Shown in pieces: positions 11,345 through 20,239 of a DNA stretch of 64,000 nucleotides (positions within the stretch are counted from its first letter, which is position 1; every line of letters begins with the position of its first letter). Origin of the DNA: Sepiola atlantica (lineage: Eukaryota > Mollusca > Cephalopoda > Sepiida > Sepiolidae); NCBI GenBank assembly GCA_963556195.1, contig OY744525.1, positions 26,844,413 to 26,908,412 on the forward strand, written 5' to 3'. The notes beneath the pieces were generated by a model that searched no databases, was not told the DNA's origin, and saw nothing but the letters and a program-made list of their open reading frames with translations. Position numbers and translations under genes: made by a program.

Positions 11345-11959
11345 AGGTTCATTTTATATTCCAATAACTATGTTTTTATTTTCTATTTTTATTTTTATTT
11401 TTTCACATTTCCAAAAAACATAACATTTCTGTTAGATGTATTTTTTACGGTCCGTTTCATTTGCTGTGACCCAAACAACATTTTTATGCCAATATCGTCT
11501 CTGCAACACTACAAAATCATAAGAAAAATCCACAAAGAATCAAAAGTTCTTGGATTAAAATGTCTTGAAAAAACCCCTACACTATACAGTGGGTCATTTT
11601 TGGGTGAAAACAAATAAAAAACAAAGAAAAGAGAAAACTCACATGTAGGGGAAACTCACTAGTACGCCATTTTGAATTTTTCAGTTCAGAGCTAGTACAT
11701 CCTAAAAGTTTTGTAGACATTTATAAATTTTAATTCAGTAATATTCCTTAAAATAGTTAATAAATTCTCATTTATTTATAAAAATTCAAATTCACTTGAA
11801 GGTAATTTTTTACTTTTCTTAAAGTTACATCAATTTGTCTACATGAGAAATGAAACGGACCGTAAAAAGTACATCTCACAGAAATGTTATGTTTTTTGGA
11901 AATGTTAAAAAATAAAAATAAAAAATAAAAATATGGTTATTGGAATATAAAATCAACCT
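11345..11959. mobile_element. Foldback/MITE, arms about 115 bp
   Basis: The left arm (AGGTTCATTTTATATTCC ... CATAACATTTCTG ... ACGGTCCGTTTCAT) and right arm (ATGAAACGGACCGTAAAAAG ... CAGAAATGTTATG ... GGAATATAAAATCAACCT) are near-perfect reverse complements around a non-coding spacer of about 380 bp. Remnants of another repeat flank it in opposite orientations (GACTGGTCCTGCTGGTA at about 11268 and CCAGCGGGACCAG at about 12091), so it may be nested. Confidence 0.75.
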
Positions 11960-12229
11960 GACTTATATATGCTCTGTTGTTACTGATTGACAATCATCGA
12001 GCTGAATCTTTTAAAGAGACTGCAAAATAAAAAGGCACTGATAGTATATGCTAATACATATATTGTCATAATTAATTATATATATGTATACCAGCGGGAC
12101 CAGACTGTCACGTAGCTATATGCAATGTTTCGACAACATTTGTTGAACACTCTCGGTAGTCTACTGTCTGTGCCCGCTCTGTTTGGCCATAAATAGAACT
12201 TACTTCCTTTTCTTTATGTAGTAATTTTT

Positions 12230-12360
12230 CGTGGCCTTTTGTTAGAGTGCTTGCTTGTGGAGTCTAGGGTGATTCTGTAACTGCGTTCGAATCTTGTGAC
12301 CGTCTGAAATTATCTCCTACACTGATGATAGCATAAGCTTGAAACGCCGGCATATGTAGG
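12230..12360 (+). mobile_element. tRNA-headed SINE ending in a hammerhead ribozyme fold
   Basis: A tRNA-like pol III head is visible (A-box region TGGCCTTTTGTTAGAGTGC, B box GCGTTCGAATC near 12282). It is followed by a type I hammerhead core. Stem I is CCTACA (12316-12321) with TGTAGG (12355-12360). CTGATGA is at 12322-12328, stem II is AGC/GCT, GAAA is at 12341-12344, and stem III is very short with a two-base loop. The cleavage triplet is AUA. A T-T mismatch at the base of stem II and a C-A mismatch in stem III suggest decay. Confidence 0.65.
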
Positions 12361-12404
12361 TAAAAAATAATTTAATATTTATTTAAAATATTTTAAATAT
12401 ATAG

Positions 12405-12505
12405 GTTAAGTGGAGTAATCATGGGAAAGGAATGGCTCCCTCCTTTACACCTTGATGTAATAACTTGCCCTCAACTATGGTCAACAAATTTACTTTTACT
12501 TACCT
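12405..12505 (+). repeat. LINE/SINE 3'-tail repeat, copy 2
   Basis: About 100 bp nearly identical to 11089-11202, ending TTTACTTTTACTTA. Confidence 0.7.
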
Positions 12506-12517
12506 ATATATATACAT

Positions 12518-12745
12518 ATATACTAGCAGATATATCTTCCCTCTGGTCGCATACTTTTTCTCGGCTGGGAGGATGATATCATGATGAACAAACTACATAC
12601 ACTGAACACCAAAGGAGGAGGTAATAACGAACATATACTACATCAATCCTCAAAGGGGGAGGTAATTTCTGGTAAGATGGTATCATGACAGCAGTATCGA
12701 TACCACACTAACCTATCCCCATTAAAAGATAATACAATAATAGAT
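12518..12745. mobile_element. Partial FB-like repeat (left half)
   Basis: CTAGCAGATATATC, CCCTCTGGTCGCATA, CTGGGAGGATGATATCATGA and GGTATCATGACAGCAGTATC, ending CCCCATTAAAAGATAATAC. The same modules occur at 42556-42985 and at 44736-44835. A poly-G run follows at about 12766-12786. The region 12790-13540 has only homopolymers and AT-rich DNA. Confidence 0.55.
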
Positions 12746-13549
12746 TAAATCAGTTGTTCTTTTTTTGGGGGGGGGGGGGGGGGGGTCATTAATTTATAAA
12801 TGCAGAGTTATAAACATATTTTGTTTCATAATTTCTTGGTTCTTTCCCTAAGATCCCACTCCCCATTTTAATTCAATGAATTTCTGTAAATAAATGTATT
12901 TATGAAAAAAAATGGTTTTTTTTTTCAACAATTTGAAGATATTTTAAGTAGGATGCCCCCACAAGAGTAAATGTGGTATTGTGGTGACTGAGATGATTCT
13001 AGTTAAGAGTAAGATTTCTACAACTCTTGACCAAGGATGACGAACGACCCCCCTTTTCCAACACTTTTGATTACCTTGTGCCTAATTTGTTTGTGATTTA
13101 AATTTTTATATTTTATGCAAATAAATAATTCAAAGTGTAGTATCTGTTCCCAACATCTCATTTACTCTTTTACTATTGACAAAACTATTGCTTCAAACAA
13201 TAATTAAAAAAAACAATAACATAATAATACGGCGTCGTTAACAGGAGAGAGGGAGAGAAAGAGATAGCCAGAAAGAAAGAGAGAGACGGAGACATGAGAT
13301 TAGTTTATTTTCTTGAGTAAAACCTATCTCGCATTTTTTTTTTTTTACTTTACTCGGGTATTTCTTTTAGTAAGATGTAACTTGCATATTTGTTTATTTT
13401 TGTTGTTTTTTTTTGTTGGTGGTGTTTTTTGGGGGGGGGTGGCGGGTAAGTTTCACTTCGATTAGTTGTTTTCGGCTTGTACAGTAAGATTTACCTTGTG
13501 TGTGACAACAGTAGGAAATCAATAGTTATTGATAAAAATAAATTACTAT

Positions 13550-13581
13550 TCCCACAGGCAATACCGGGTAGCCGTGCTAGT
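13550..13581 (+). other. Possible Helitron 3' terminus
   Basis: CAGGCAATACCGGGTAGCC is followed by GTGCTAG and then T. This resembles the hairpin-plus-CTAG|T end of the Helitron at 37548-38191, but the stem is weak and no 5' end was found. From 13600 to 14110 nothing is recognised. Confidence 0.3.
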
Positions 13582-14124
13582 TTAAAATAAACTTTTCAAA
13601 CACGAAACGTTAACATTTTGGTAATTTCGAAACATTTATTTACCTTTTAAATGTGGTGACCTAAAGAAAAGAAAAGAGAGAAGAAAGAAATTTGTCTTTT
13701 CACTGGCAATTTACAAAAATCGAGTCGGTCGCTTTTTCTTGATCTTTGAAACATTTGAACGACGTTAGAAAACGTTTGAACACAAATACTAAATATTTGT
13801 CCAGAAAATAAAACAATATTGTGAAACAGAACATTTGTGATATTAAAATTTAAAAATCATTAACTTAAAAAACAATACCAAATAATAGTTAATTAATAAA
13901 ATTAACTTTTACAAAGCTAATATGAAAATTAGTTAACCTTGCGAATCTGATATCACATCTATATAAACGGTATATAAAAAAGATGGTGCGTCTATTAAAT
14001 AAGTTTAATTAATTGGAAATATCAAGTTTTGACTTTACCGTTCGTGCGAGAAATGAGCCCAACTTTCGCATTTATTCATTTAGATAGGTAAACATTTTAA
14101 AAGCGATAAAAATATCAGTATTTC

Positions 14125-14250
14125 AGGTGAGACTTGCACAGCTTAACAGTAAAGCAACATCTGCGATAGTGGGTTCGAATCTCACCATAGTCAGCCACGC
14201 TGATGAGCCGCAGTAATGGCGAAACATGTGTATGTGGATAACTATGTTTT
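14125..14250 (+). mobile_element. tRNA-headed SINE carrying a canonical hammerhead ribozyme
   Basis: A-box-like TTGCACAGCTTAACAGTAAA, then a T-arm with B box (GTGGG TTCGAAT CTCAC at 14169-14185) and CCA. This is followed by a complete type I hammerhead. Stem I is CCACG (14195-14199) with TGTGG (14233-14237). CTGATGA is at 14200-14206. Stem II is GCC/GGC with the conserved G-C closing pair. GAAA is at 14221-14224 and stem III is ACA/TGT with a two-base loop. A17 at 14232 gives a GUA cleavage triplet. All core positions match the hammerhead consensus. A (TA)n tract follows. Confidence 0.75.
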
Positions 14251-14256
14251 AGAAAT

Positions 14257-14258
<2 letters not shown>

Positions 14259-14290
<32 letters not shown>
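14259..14290. repeat. (TA)n microsatellite
   Basis: Pure TA run downstream of the hammerhead SINE. The stretch 14291-15420 is AT-rich, with no gene seen, and is probably intron of the following gene. Confidence 0.9.
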
Positions 14291-14292
<2 letters not shown>

Positions 14293-15411
14293 ATCTTCAA
14301 ATAAGTTTGATTAAAAAAAAATATGAATGATTTTTGCCTATTGATCCTTTTATTCAATTTTTAATTTCTGCTGATCTGTCTTTTAATATCAGAGTTAAAA
14401 TTATTAACAAAAAAACAACCCATAATTATCTGCTAATTATTACATACAATTCTACTTTAATTGAATACCCTGAATACGATTCTAAAGTAAAGAATTTTTC
14501 TTCTTTCATTAAACGCTTCAACCCTTTATATAGCATTACATGTTGATATTTTTTTCTTTTTAATTAATTGTTATTTTATCAACTTGGATGAAAAGAGCTC
14601 AAAACCGTTTGAATTATGCAAATACCATAACAAAAAATGATAAGAATTTACAGTGCCGAAATTTGTGTTTTTCTATAGACATTTTTCTTTAATAACTCTT
14701 TTTAAAAAGTGGGCCAAAATATGGACTTCATCATTTTAAGAAATTTGGTAATTTCTCCACTATTCATTTATTTATTTTTGTAGCGATTCTCATGAAACTT
14801 GGTACTCTTATGTAAAATTATGTGCTCTTTCTGATTATGCAGTAAGATTTTATGTATCGCTTTACCTTAAAACATGAATTATAAATTAAGATGTGTAAAT
14901 TTCAAAGTTTTTTTTAAAAACTGAAACATTGTATCATACAAATTGGAAGTCTAAATTCATGAACGTATTATTCCCTTTGTTGAAGACATCGGGAAGATCC
15001 TTTATGATGTCATTCATTAAAATAGATCATAGACGACCCGTAAACCATCTTCGAATATGGAACAGGAACCTCATTTAAAGAAATATTTTTCAAAATAAAA
15101 GTGAGACAAAATTCTTTTAAAGATAAAAAAGTTAACAAAAAAAATTTTTGAAGAGGAGTTTCGAATTCTGTTATCATCAGTTTTTATCATTTCTTTTTCA
15201 TTTGGAGGATAAAAATATTCAATGTAAAGGCTCGCGAAATTAACACAATTGCCATGCTTATTCTATTCTCTTTCCATTCATATAATTGTTTTAAAAATTG
15301 GCCCAGAGATAAGGCTTGTTTTAACACATTAGGTGTGAAATCGGTATTTAAGACTACTTTATATATGTACGTTTTAATATTTAGACGTATTTGTAAATGT
15401 AACGATATATA

Positions 15412-15438
15412 TTCTTCTTTTTTCTTTTTTCTTTTCAG
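15412..15438 (+). promoter_or_regulatory. 3' splice acceptor upstream of zinc-finger gene 1
   Basis: An uninterrupted pyrimidine tract runs into TTTTCAG ending at 15438. It implies that the coding exon starts at 15439 and that at least one untranslated exon lies upstream; that exon could not be located. Confidence 0.75.
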
Positions 15439-15462
15439 AAACTACAGCACATTGTCTACCTA

Positions 15463-15564
15463 ATGTCTCCTCATCCACTACTAGACCCATTAGTTTACGA
15501 AGAAGTATTCCAGTCTAGCTCTATAACCTCCGACTCAACCCTAAGATTCCGCTTCTGCCAATGA
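15463..15564 (+). CDS. Upstream ORF, 33 codons, in the leader of zinc-finger gene 1
   Basis: After the predicted splice acceptor, the frame of the main protein is open and contains ATG at 15463, starting MSPHPLLDPLVYEE. It ends in TGA at 15562-15564, only three bases before the main ATG. A second, overlapping out-of-frame ATG sits at 15561 and stops at 15602. Both upstream ATGs have a C at -3 (weak), whereas the main ATG has A at -3, so leaky scanning or reinitiation is plausible. Whether the peptide is made is unknown. Confidence 0.4.
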   Translation: MSPHPLLDPLVYEEVFQSSSITSDSTLRFRFCQ

Positions 15565-15567
15565 AAA

Positions 15568-18186
15568 ATGTACCCCGCCCAGTTTGTCTATACAGCTGGT
15601 AACCCTTATAATATAGATACGCACGCCTTCTATCAGAACGAACATCTTCACAGTTCCGCTTCATCTTCTTCAAAGCCGCACCACCTTGGAAGTAACACTG
15701 ATGCCACTAACAGCGGTGACCTCTCTGAGAAGATTCACAGATGTGAGGTATGCAAAAATTGTTTTCCACAGCGTGCCGCACTTGTGAACCATCTCTGTCC
15801 AGCAGCAGTGTCCTCCGCATCCAGCTCCATCTCTTTACCCTTATCCATACCGGCTATACCCCCTCCTTTATCAGTTCCAGTAATTGGAGGATCAGCATCC
15901 CAGGTCAGTTCCTCGTCATCATCACTTCACCTACCATCTTCTGGAATCGATATTTCAAAGACATTGGCTAAAGAAAAGACTTTTGTCTGTTCCTATTGTA
16001 ATAAAGCTTTCGCCCAGCAAATATTTCTGCGTAACCACGAGCGTATTCACACGGGGGTTAAACCTTTTATTTGCAACACTTGCGGAAAAGCATTCACTTT
16101 GCTGGTCAACTTAAGAAGCCATCAAAGAGTCCACACTGGAGAAAAACCTTTCCATTGCAACATTTGCTCCAAATCGTTCAGCCAACAAGGCAACTTAAAG
16201 ATTCATATGCGCACACACTCTGGGGAGAAACCCTACAATTGCGACCAGTGTGATAAGTGCTTTACACAAAAAACCAACCTGGATAGCCACCACCGAGTCC
16301 ACACGGGGGACCTTTTCACGTGCCAGACGTGCTCCAAGTCCTTCACGCTGGAGATAAATTTGCGCAACCATGAACGTGTGCACACAGGAGAGCGTCCATT
16401 TGTGTGCACATACTGCAACCGCCACTTCTCGCAGCAGAGTGCGCTACGTAATCATGAGCGGTTGCATACGGGAGTGAAGCCCTACCATTGCACCTACTGC
16501 ACAAAGTCCTTCAGTCAGCAAGGGACGTTGAAGGCGCATCTGTGTTCGCACACAGGCGAGAAGCGGTACCATTGCGATGAGTGCGATCGAGCTTTCTCGC
16601 AGAGAACGAACTTAGACAGCCACAAACGCATCCACACTGGCGACCTGTTCAAATGCACGACTTGCTCAAAGGCTTTCACTCTTGAGATCAACTTACGTAA
16701 TCATGAACGAGTACACACAGGTGAGCGACCATTTGCCTGTAGTTTTTGTAGTTCTAGATTTTCCCAGCAGAGTGCGCTTAACAATCATGAACGCCTTCAT
16801 ACGGGGGTGAAACCCTACCACTGCACATTTTGTTCTAAATCGTTTAGTCAACAAGGGACACTTAAAGCTCACCTATGCTCCCATACAGGTGAAAAACGCT
16901 TCCAATGTGACCAGTGTGATCGTAGATTCTCACAGAAAACAAACCTTGACAGTCACAAGCGAATTCATACTGGAGACCTCTTCAAATGTACAACCTGTCC
17001 CAAAGCATTTACACTTGAGATAAACCTACGGAATCACGAACGCATACACACTGGAATAAAACCATACAAGTGTACCTTCTGTCCCAAAGCATTCTGCCAA
17101 CAGACAGAGCTGAAATCTCACTTACGTACACACACTGGAGAGAAACCTTTCCATTGTAAATACTGTCCGAAAGCTTTTAGTCAACAAAGTAATTTAAAAA
17201 TCCATGAACGTATCCACACAGGAGAAAAACCCTACCAATGCGACCAGTGTTCAAAAGCTTTCAGTCAGCGTGCCAACCTGGAAAATCACCGCCGACTGCA
17301 TTCCGGCGACCTCTTTAAGTGTTCATTGTGCAACAAGTCGTTCACGCAGCTGGTCAATCTGCGTACCCACGAGCGTGTACACTCTGGTGAGAAGCCGTAT
17401 CGTTGTAACACTTGCAATAAAATGTTCAGCCAGCTGAGCAACTTGTATGCACATGAGCGGGTCCACACCGGTATAAAACCTTTCTCTTGCGATATCTGTC
17501 CAAAATCGTTTGCCCAGCGAACCACTCTTATCAACCATAAACGATCGCATGCCGCTAAAGCACATAATGCATCCCTAATGCTCGGGAAACAAATGTCACC
17601 GGACAGCATGAGCATGCATCTCAGTAACATCCCTGGGGCCATTAGTAATAGCCATACCAGCAGCAGCAGCTTGAACTGCAATATCAAAGTCCCTTTGGCA
17701 AACCTTAGTGGTCGAGGGTCACTAGGTATGAATTCGGGTAACAGTGGGACAAACAACAGCAACAATCGAGATATGTCAGCATCTGAATGCAAACAGAAAA
17801 TTGATGAAAGTGGAGAATGCTCGATGAACTCCTCTCAGCCCTCGTCATCCCATAATCAGCATTCGCATCATGTTAACCCACTTCATATCCCCACCCCATC
17901 AGGCAGGCTTCCACTTTCGACCATGTCCTCACCACCATCATCATCCCCACCAAACATACCAACAACTTCGCCATGGCTGAGTTCAGCAAACTTGCATGAA
18001 ATGTCCCAGCGCTGGGAAAACAATTATTTGTGGCCACGGGCGTTTCCTATGGCTCCTATTCCTACGACAAACTGGGCAAATATGCCCAGTGTTTTCCCCT
18101 GCGCACGGGTGGGCCACCCGTCGCCACCCAGGAACAATTCAGCATCAAATAAAACCCGGACCGAGCATCATCAGAATACAAAGTAG
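15568..18186 (+). CDS. C2H2 zinc-finger protein with 19 fingers in a four-finger higher-order repeat
   Basis: Probably a nuclear, sequence-specific DNA-binding protein of 872 residues. Residues 1-58 are Ser/His-rich. A degenerate finger (C59, C62, NHLC) follows, then a Ser/Pro spacer, then 19 canonical C-x2-C-x12-H-x3-H fingers from residue 139 to about 661 joined by TGEKP-type linkers. The fingers form a 111-residue, four-finger unit starting at residues 139, 250, 361, 472 and 583; the last unit has three fingers. Every fourth finger ends in a short TGDL linker. The tail (662-872) is Ser/Asn/Pro-rich with no known domain. The start is fixed by an in-frame TGA two codons upstream and a good A at -3. 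The exon lies behind a splice acceptor at 15438. No KRAB, BTB or SCAN domain is seen. It resembles the ZNF271-like genes that are abundant in octopus; orthology is not claimed. Confidence 0.97.
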   Translation: MYPAQFVYTAGNPYNIDTHAFYQNEHLHSSASSSSKPHHLGSNTDATNSGDLSEKIHRCEVCKNCFPQRAALVNHLCPAAVSSASSSISLPLSIPAIPPPLSVPVIGGSASQVSSSSSSLHLPSSGIDISKTLAKEKTFVCSYCNKAFAQQIFLRNHERIHTGVKPFICNTCGKAFTLLVNLRSHQRVHTGEKPFHCNICSKSFSQQGNLKIHMRTHSGEKPYNCDQCDKCFTQKTNLDSHHRVHTGDLFTCQTCSKSFTLEINLRNHERVHTGERPFVCTYCNRHFSQQSALRNHERLHTGVKPYHCTYCTKSFSQQGTLKAHLCSHTGEKRYHCDECDRAFSQRTNLDSHKRIHTGDLFKCTTCSKAFTLEINLRNHERVHTGERPFACSFCSSRFSQQSALNNHERLHTGVKPYHCTFCSKSFSQQGTLKAHLCSHTGEKRFQCDQCDRRFSQKTNLDSHKRIHTGDLFKCTTCPKAFTLEINLRNHERIHTGIKPYKCTFCPKAFCQQTELKSHLRTHTGEKPFHCKYCPKAFSQQSNLKIHERIHTGEKPYQCDQCSKAFSQRANLENHRRLHSGDLFKCSLCNKSFTQLVNLRTHERVHSGEKPYRCNTCNKMFSQLSNLYAHERVHTGIKPFSCDICPKSFAQRTTLINHKRSHAAKAHNASLMLGKQMSPDSMSMHLSNIPGAISNSHTSSSSLNCNIKVPLANLSGRGSLGMNSGNSGTNNSNNRDMSASECKQKIDESGECSMNSSQPSSSHNQHSHHVNPLHIPTPSGRLPLSTMSSPPSSSPPNIPTTSPWLSSANLHEMSQRWENNYLWPRAFPMAPIPTTNWANMPSVFPCARVGHPSPPRNNSASNKTRTEHHQNTK

Positions 18187-18720
18187 GAGTCTTGAAGACA
18201 AAAGCTCAATTTCAATCACTTTTATCAGAAAGATGCATTTTTATTCAGTTTTTCTAAATACCGATTTTATTTTTATTGATATTCAAATGTTCTTTTTTTT
18301 TTTTTTAAATCAAATCTTTATTTATCTAACTAGGTCAATCCTAGTCAAATGCTATACACAGTGGTAGGATCCAATTTTCTGAGCAACTTGTTTTTTATAC
18401 TTGAAGTTGATTTCCCTTAAAACAGATCAGAGCACATCTTTTAAGTCTCTAAATATAAAGTGGTCTCGGGAATTGGTGAAGTGAAAAATATGCATCTAAT
18501 CGTTTTGACAGTTCAGGAAAAATTAATTCGTCATACTTTAAAATTCATGCCAAATTACTTCCATCAGAGATAAGCTTCAGTCATTTGGAATTTTTTTTAA
18601 CCAAAAAAAAAGCGTTATAAGGCTATTTTAGAGGGTGTGTGATTCACTTACTGGATACCGTCAAAGGATATGTAATTGGCTTTGTTGAGTTAAAATCCTT
18701 GCAGCTCTGTTCCAAAATTC
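18187..18720 (+). other. 3' flank of zinc-finger gene 1, no further gene seen
   Basis: AT-rich sequence after the stop. No AATAAA close to the stop is convincing. The first clear one (18823-18828) lies inside a repeat, so the transcript end is undetermined. Confidence 0.4.
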
Positions 18721-18729
18721 ATAATAACC

Positions 18730-18870
18730 CCTTTTTTAATTGAAGAATATAAAAAGAGTTGTCTCCCTTACAACTAAAGTTTTATTTCTTTTTTTGTATA
18801 AGTTTAAAAAAATATGCAAACAAATAAAAATTAAAACTAAAATTACTTCACTGCATCTCAAACAACACCG
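18730..18870 (+). mobile_element. Helitron-type repeat fragment
   Basis: GTTGTCTCCCTTACAACTAA, TTTTTGTATAAGTTT, ATGCAAACAAATAAAAATT, CTTCACTGCAT and ACACCGGAT match the 3' part of the element at 19630-20013. The CTAG end is not preserved. Confidence 0.55.
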
Positions 18871-18957
18871 GATTTGTAGATTAATGTGAAAAAAATATAT
18901 CTGTTTATATATTTTTAAAATGTTATTTCTTATTTGTTGACGTATATGATTACAATA

Positions 18958-18975
18958 TATATGTATATATATATA

Positions 18976-19026
<51 letters not shown>
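18958..19026. repeat. (TA)n microsatellite
   Basis: Long, slightly interrupted TA tract. From 19027 to 19290 there is only AT-rich sequence. Confidence 0.95.
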
Positions 19027-19029
<3 letters not shown>

Positions 19030-19294
19030 TTTACTTCATGGATTAATAAATATCTGACATATTTTATTTAATGAAACGTTCTGTAAGTAGATACATTGTA
19101 TTTAATTATTTTGAGGGTTCTGCATTTTTCTCTGATGTTATTTTTTTCAGGTCGCAGATCATAAGTATAAATGTATATATAGATACATTTAAAAAACACA
19201 AAAAATGATTATCCTGTTAAATAAAATGTGTCCACTTTCAGAATGTTTCATTAAATTAAATATATATATATTATGTATTACACTGCTTTTTTCA

Positions 19295-19565
19295 TAGTAG
19301 CTTATGTTTGCATAAAGAAAGAAAACCATGAAATGAAAAATGAGACTCCTACAGGTTTTGAATCTGTGACTCTGAAAGAAAGACCACCTAACACGGGTGT
19401 CATCTTAGACCACTTGAGTAATGAACCGAAAGGTTAGAAAAAAACTGAAATCATACAAATCCTGTATGAGTCTTTTCTTTCACTTTTTTGTTTTCTTTGT
19501 TTATCACCAGCCCCGTGGACTAAATTAATCGTTTTTATAGTATTACCAGGCAAACAAAGCAGTGT
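19295..19565. mobile_element. Inverted pair of tRNA-headed SINE copies
   Basis: The minus-strand copy (about 19305-19440) reads CTCAAGTGGTCTAAGATGAC, TGTTAGGTGGTC, AGATTCAAAACCTG and GAGTCTCATTTTTCATTTC, which look like A and B boxes of a tRNA-derived head. The plus-strand copy (about 19440-19565) reads CAAATCCTGTATGAGTC and then the shared tail CAGCCCCGTGGACTAAATTA. The same SINE occurs intact on the plus strand at 43850-43980. Confidence 0.65.
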
Positions 19566-19629
19566 GATACATCAGAAACTGCCAGAAATAAATTTTAATG
19601 TTAAATAGATAACAATATATATAGAGAGA

Positions 19630-20013
19630 GAGATATCTAACATCTAAAGTTATCTTGTGAGATTTAAAAAGTTAGACTTTAATAGCATTTAAGCTGACAT
19701 ATAAAACTTTGATTCTGACTAGCTAATTTTTATTTATTATTGTTGTACCATGCTACAATTTATTTTTTAAATTATGTAGTCCTACCCGGACAACCACTAA
19801 TATGGAAACATTTTTCAATTATGACCAAAAAATCAAAATCAGCAAAAAGAAAAAAAACTTTTTTTAATTAAAGGATATAAAAAAAGTTGTCTCCCTTACA
19901 ACTAAAGTTTTATTTCTTTTTTTGTATAAGTTTTAAAAAATATGCAAACAAATAAAAATTAAAACTAAAAGTACTTCACTGCATTTCAGACAATGCCGGA
20001 TAGATACAGCTAG
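19630..20013 (+). mobile_element. Non-autonomous Helitron-like element, 3' end preserved
   Basis: The 3' terminus reads ACAATGCCGGATAGATACAG followed by CTAG at 20009-20012 and then T, comparable to the hairpin plus CTAG|T of the Helitron at 37548-38191. Collinear with 5020-5380. The 5' limit is uncertain. The sequence that follows (20014 on) matches 43430 on, which gives an approximate insertion point. Confidence 0.5.
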
Positions 20014-20199
20014 TATCGAAACAGTTTTTCATGGTAAACAACTGATGATCCCTTAAAATAGTGTTAGAAATAAACTAATATAATAACTGTAAAAAATAAA
20101 TTGACTTACATGAGTGATTTTCCACTGGAAGACTTGGGACTATAAGTTTTTTTTAATTTTTTTTTTTTTTAATATAGTTTTAATGGTTGAGAAACTTCC

Positions 20200-20237
<38 letters not shown>
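20014..20237 (+). repeat. Dispersed repeat ending in (TA)n
   Basis: CGAAACAGTTTTTCATGGTA, AACAACTGATGATCCCTTAA and TTGACTTACA...GTGATTTTC, then CTTCCGAGACTATATATAT. The same modules run from 43430 to 43672, and both copies end in a (TA)n tract. From 20240 to 22230 no gene or family is recognised. Confidence 0.7.

Positions 20238-20239
<2 letters not shown>

Noticed and set aside
12230..14250. True tRNA genes
   Set aside because: The B boxes are good, but no full cloverleaf with acceptor stem and anticodon arm can be drawn; they are SINE heads.
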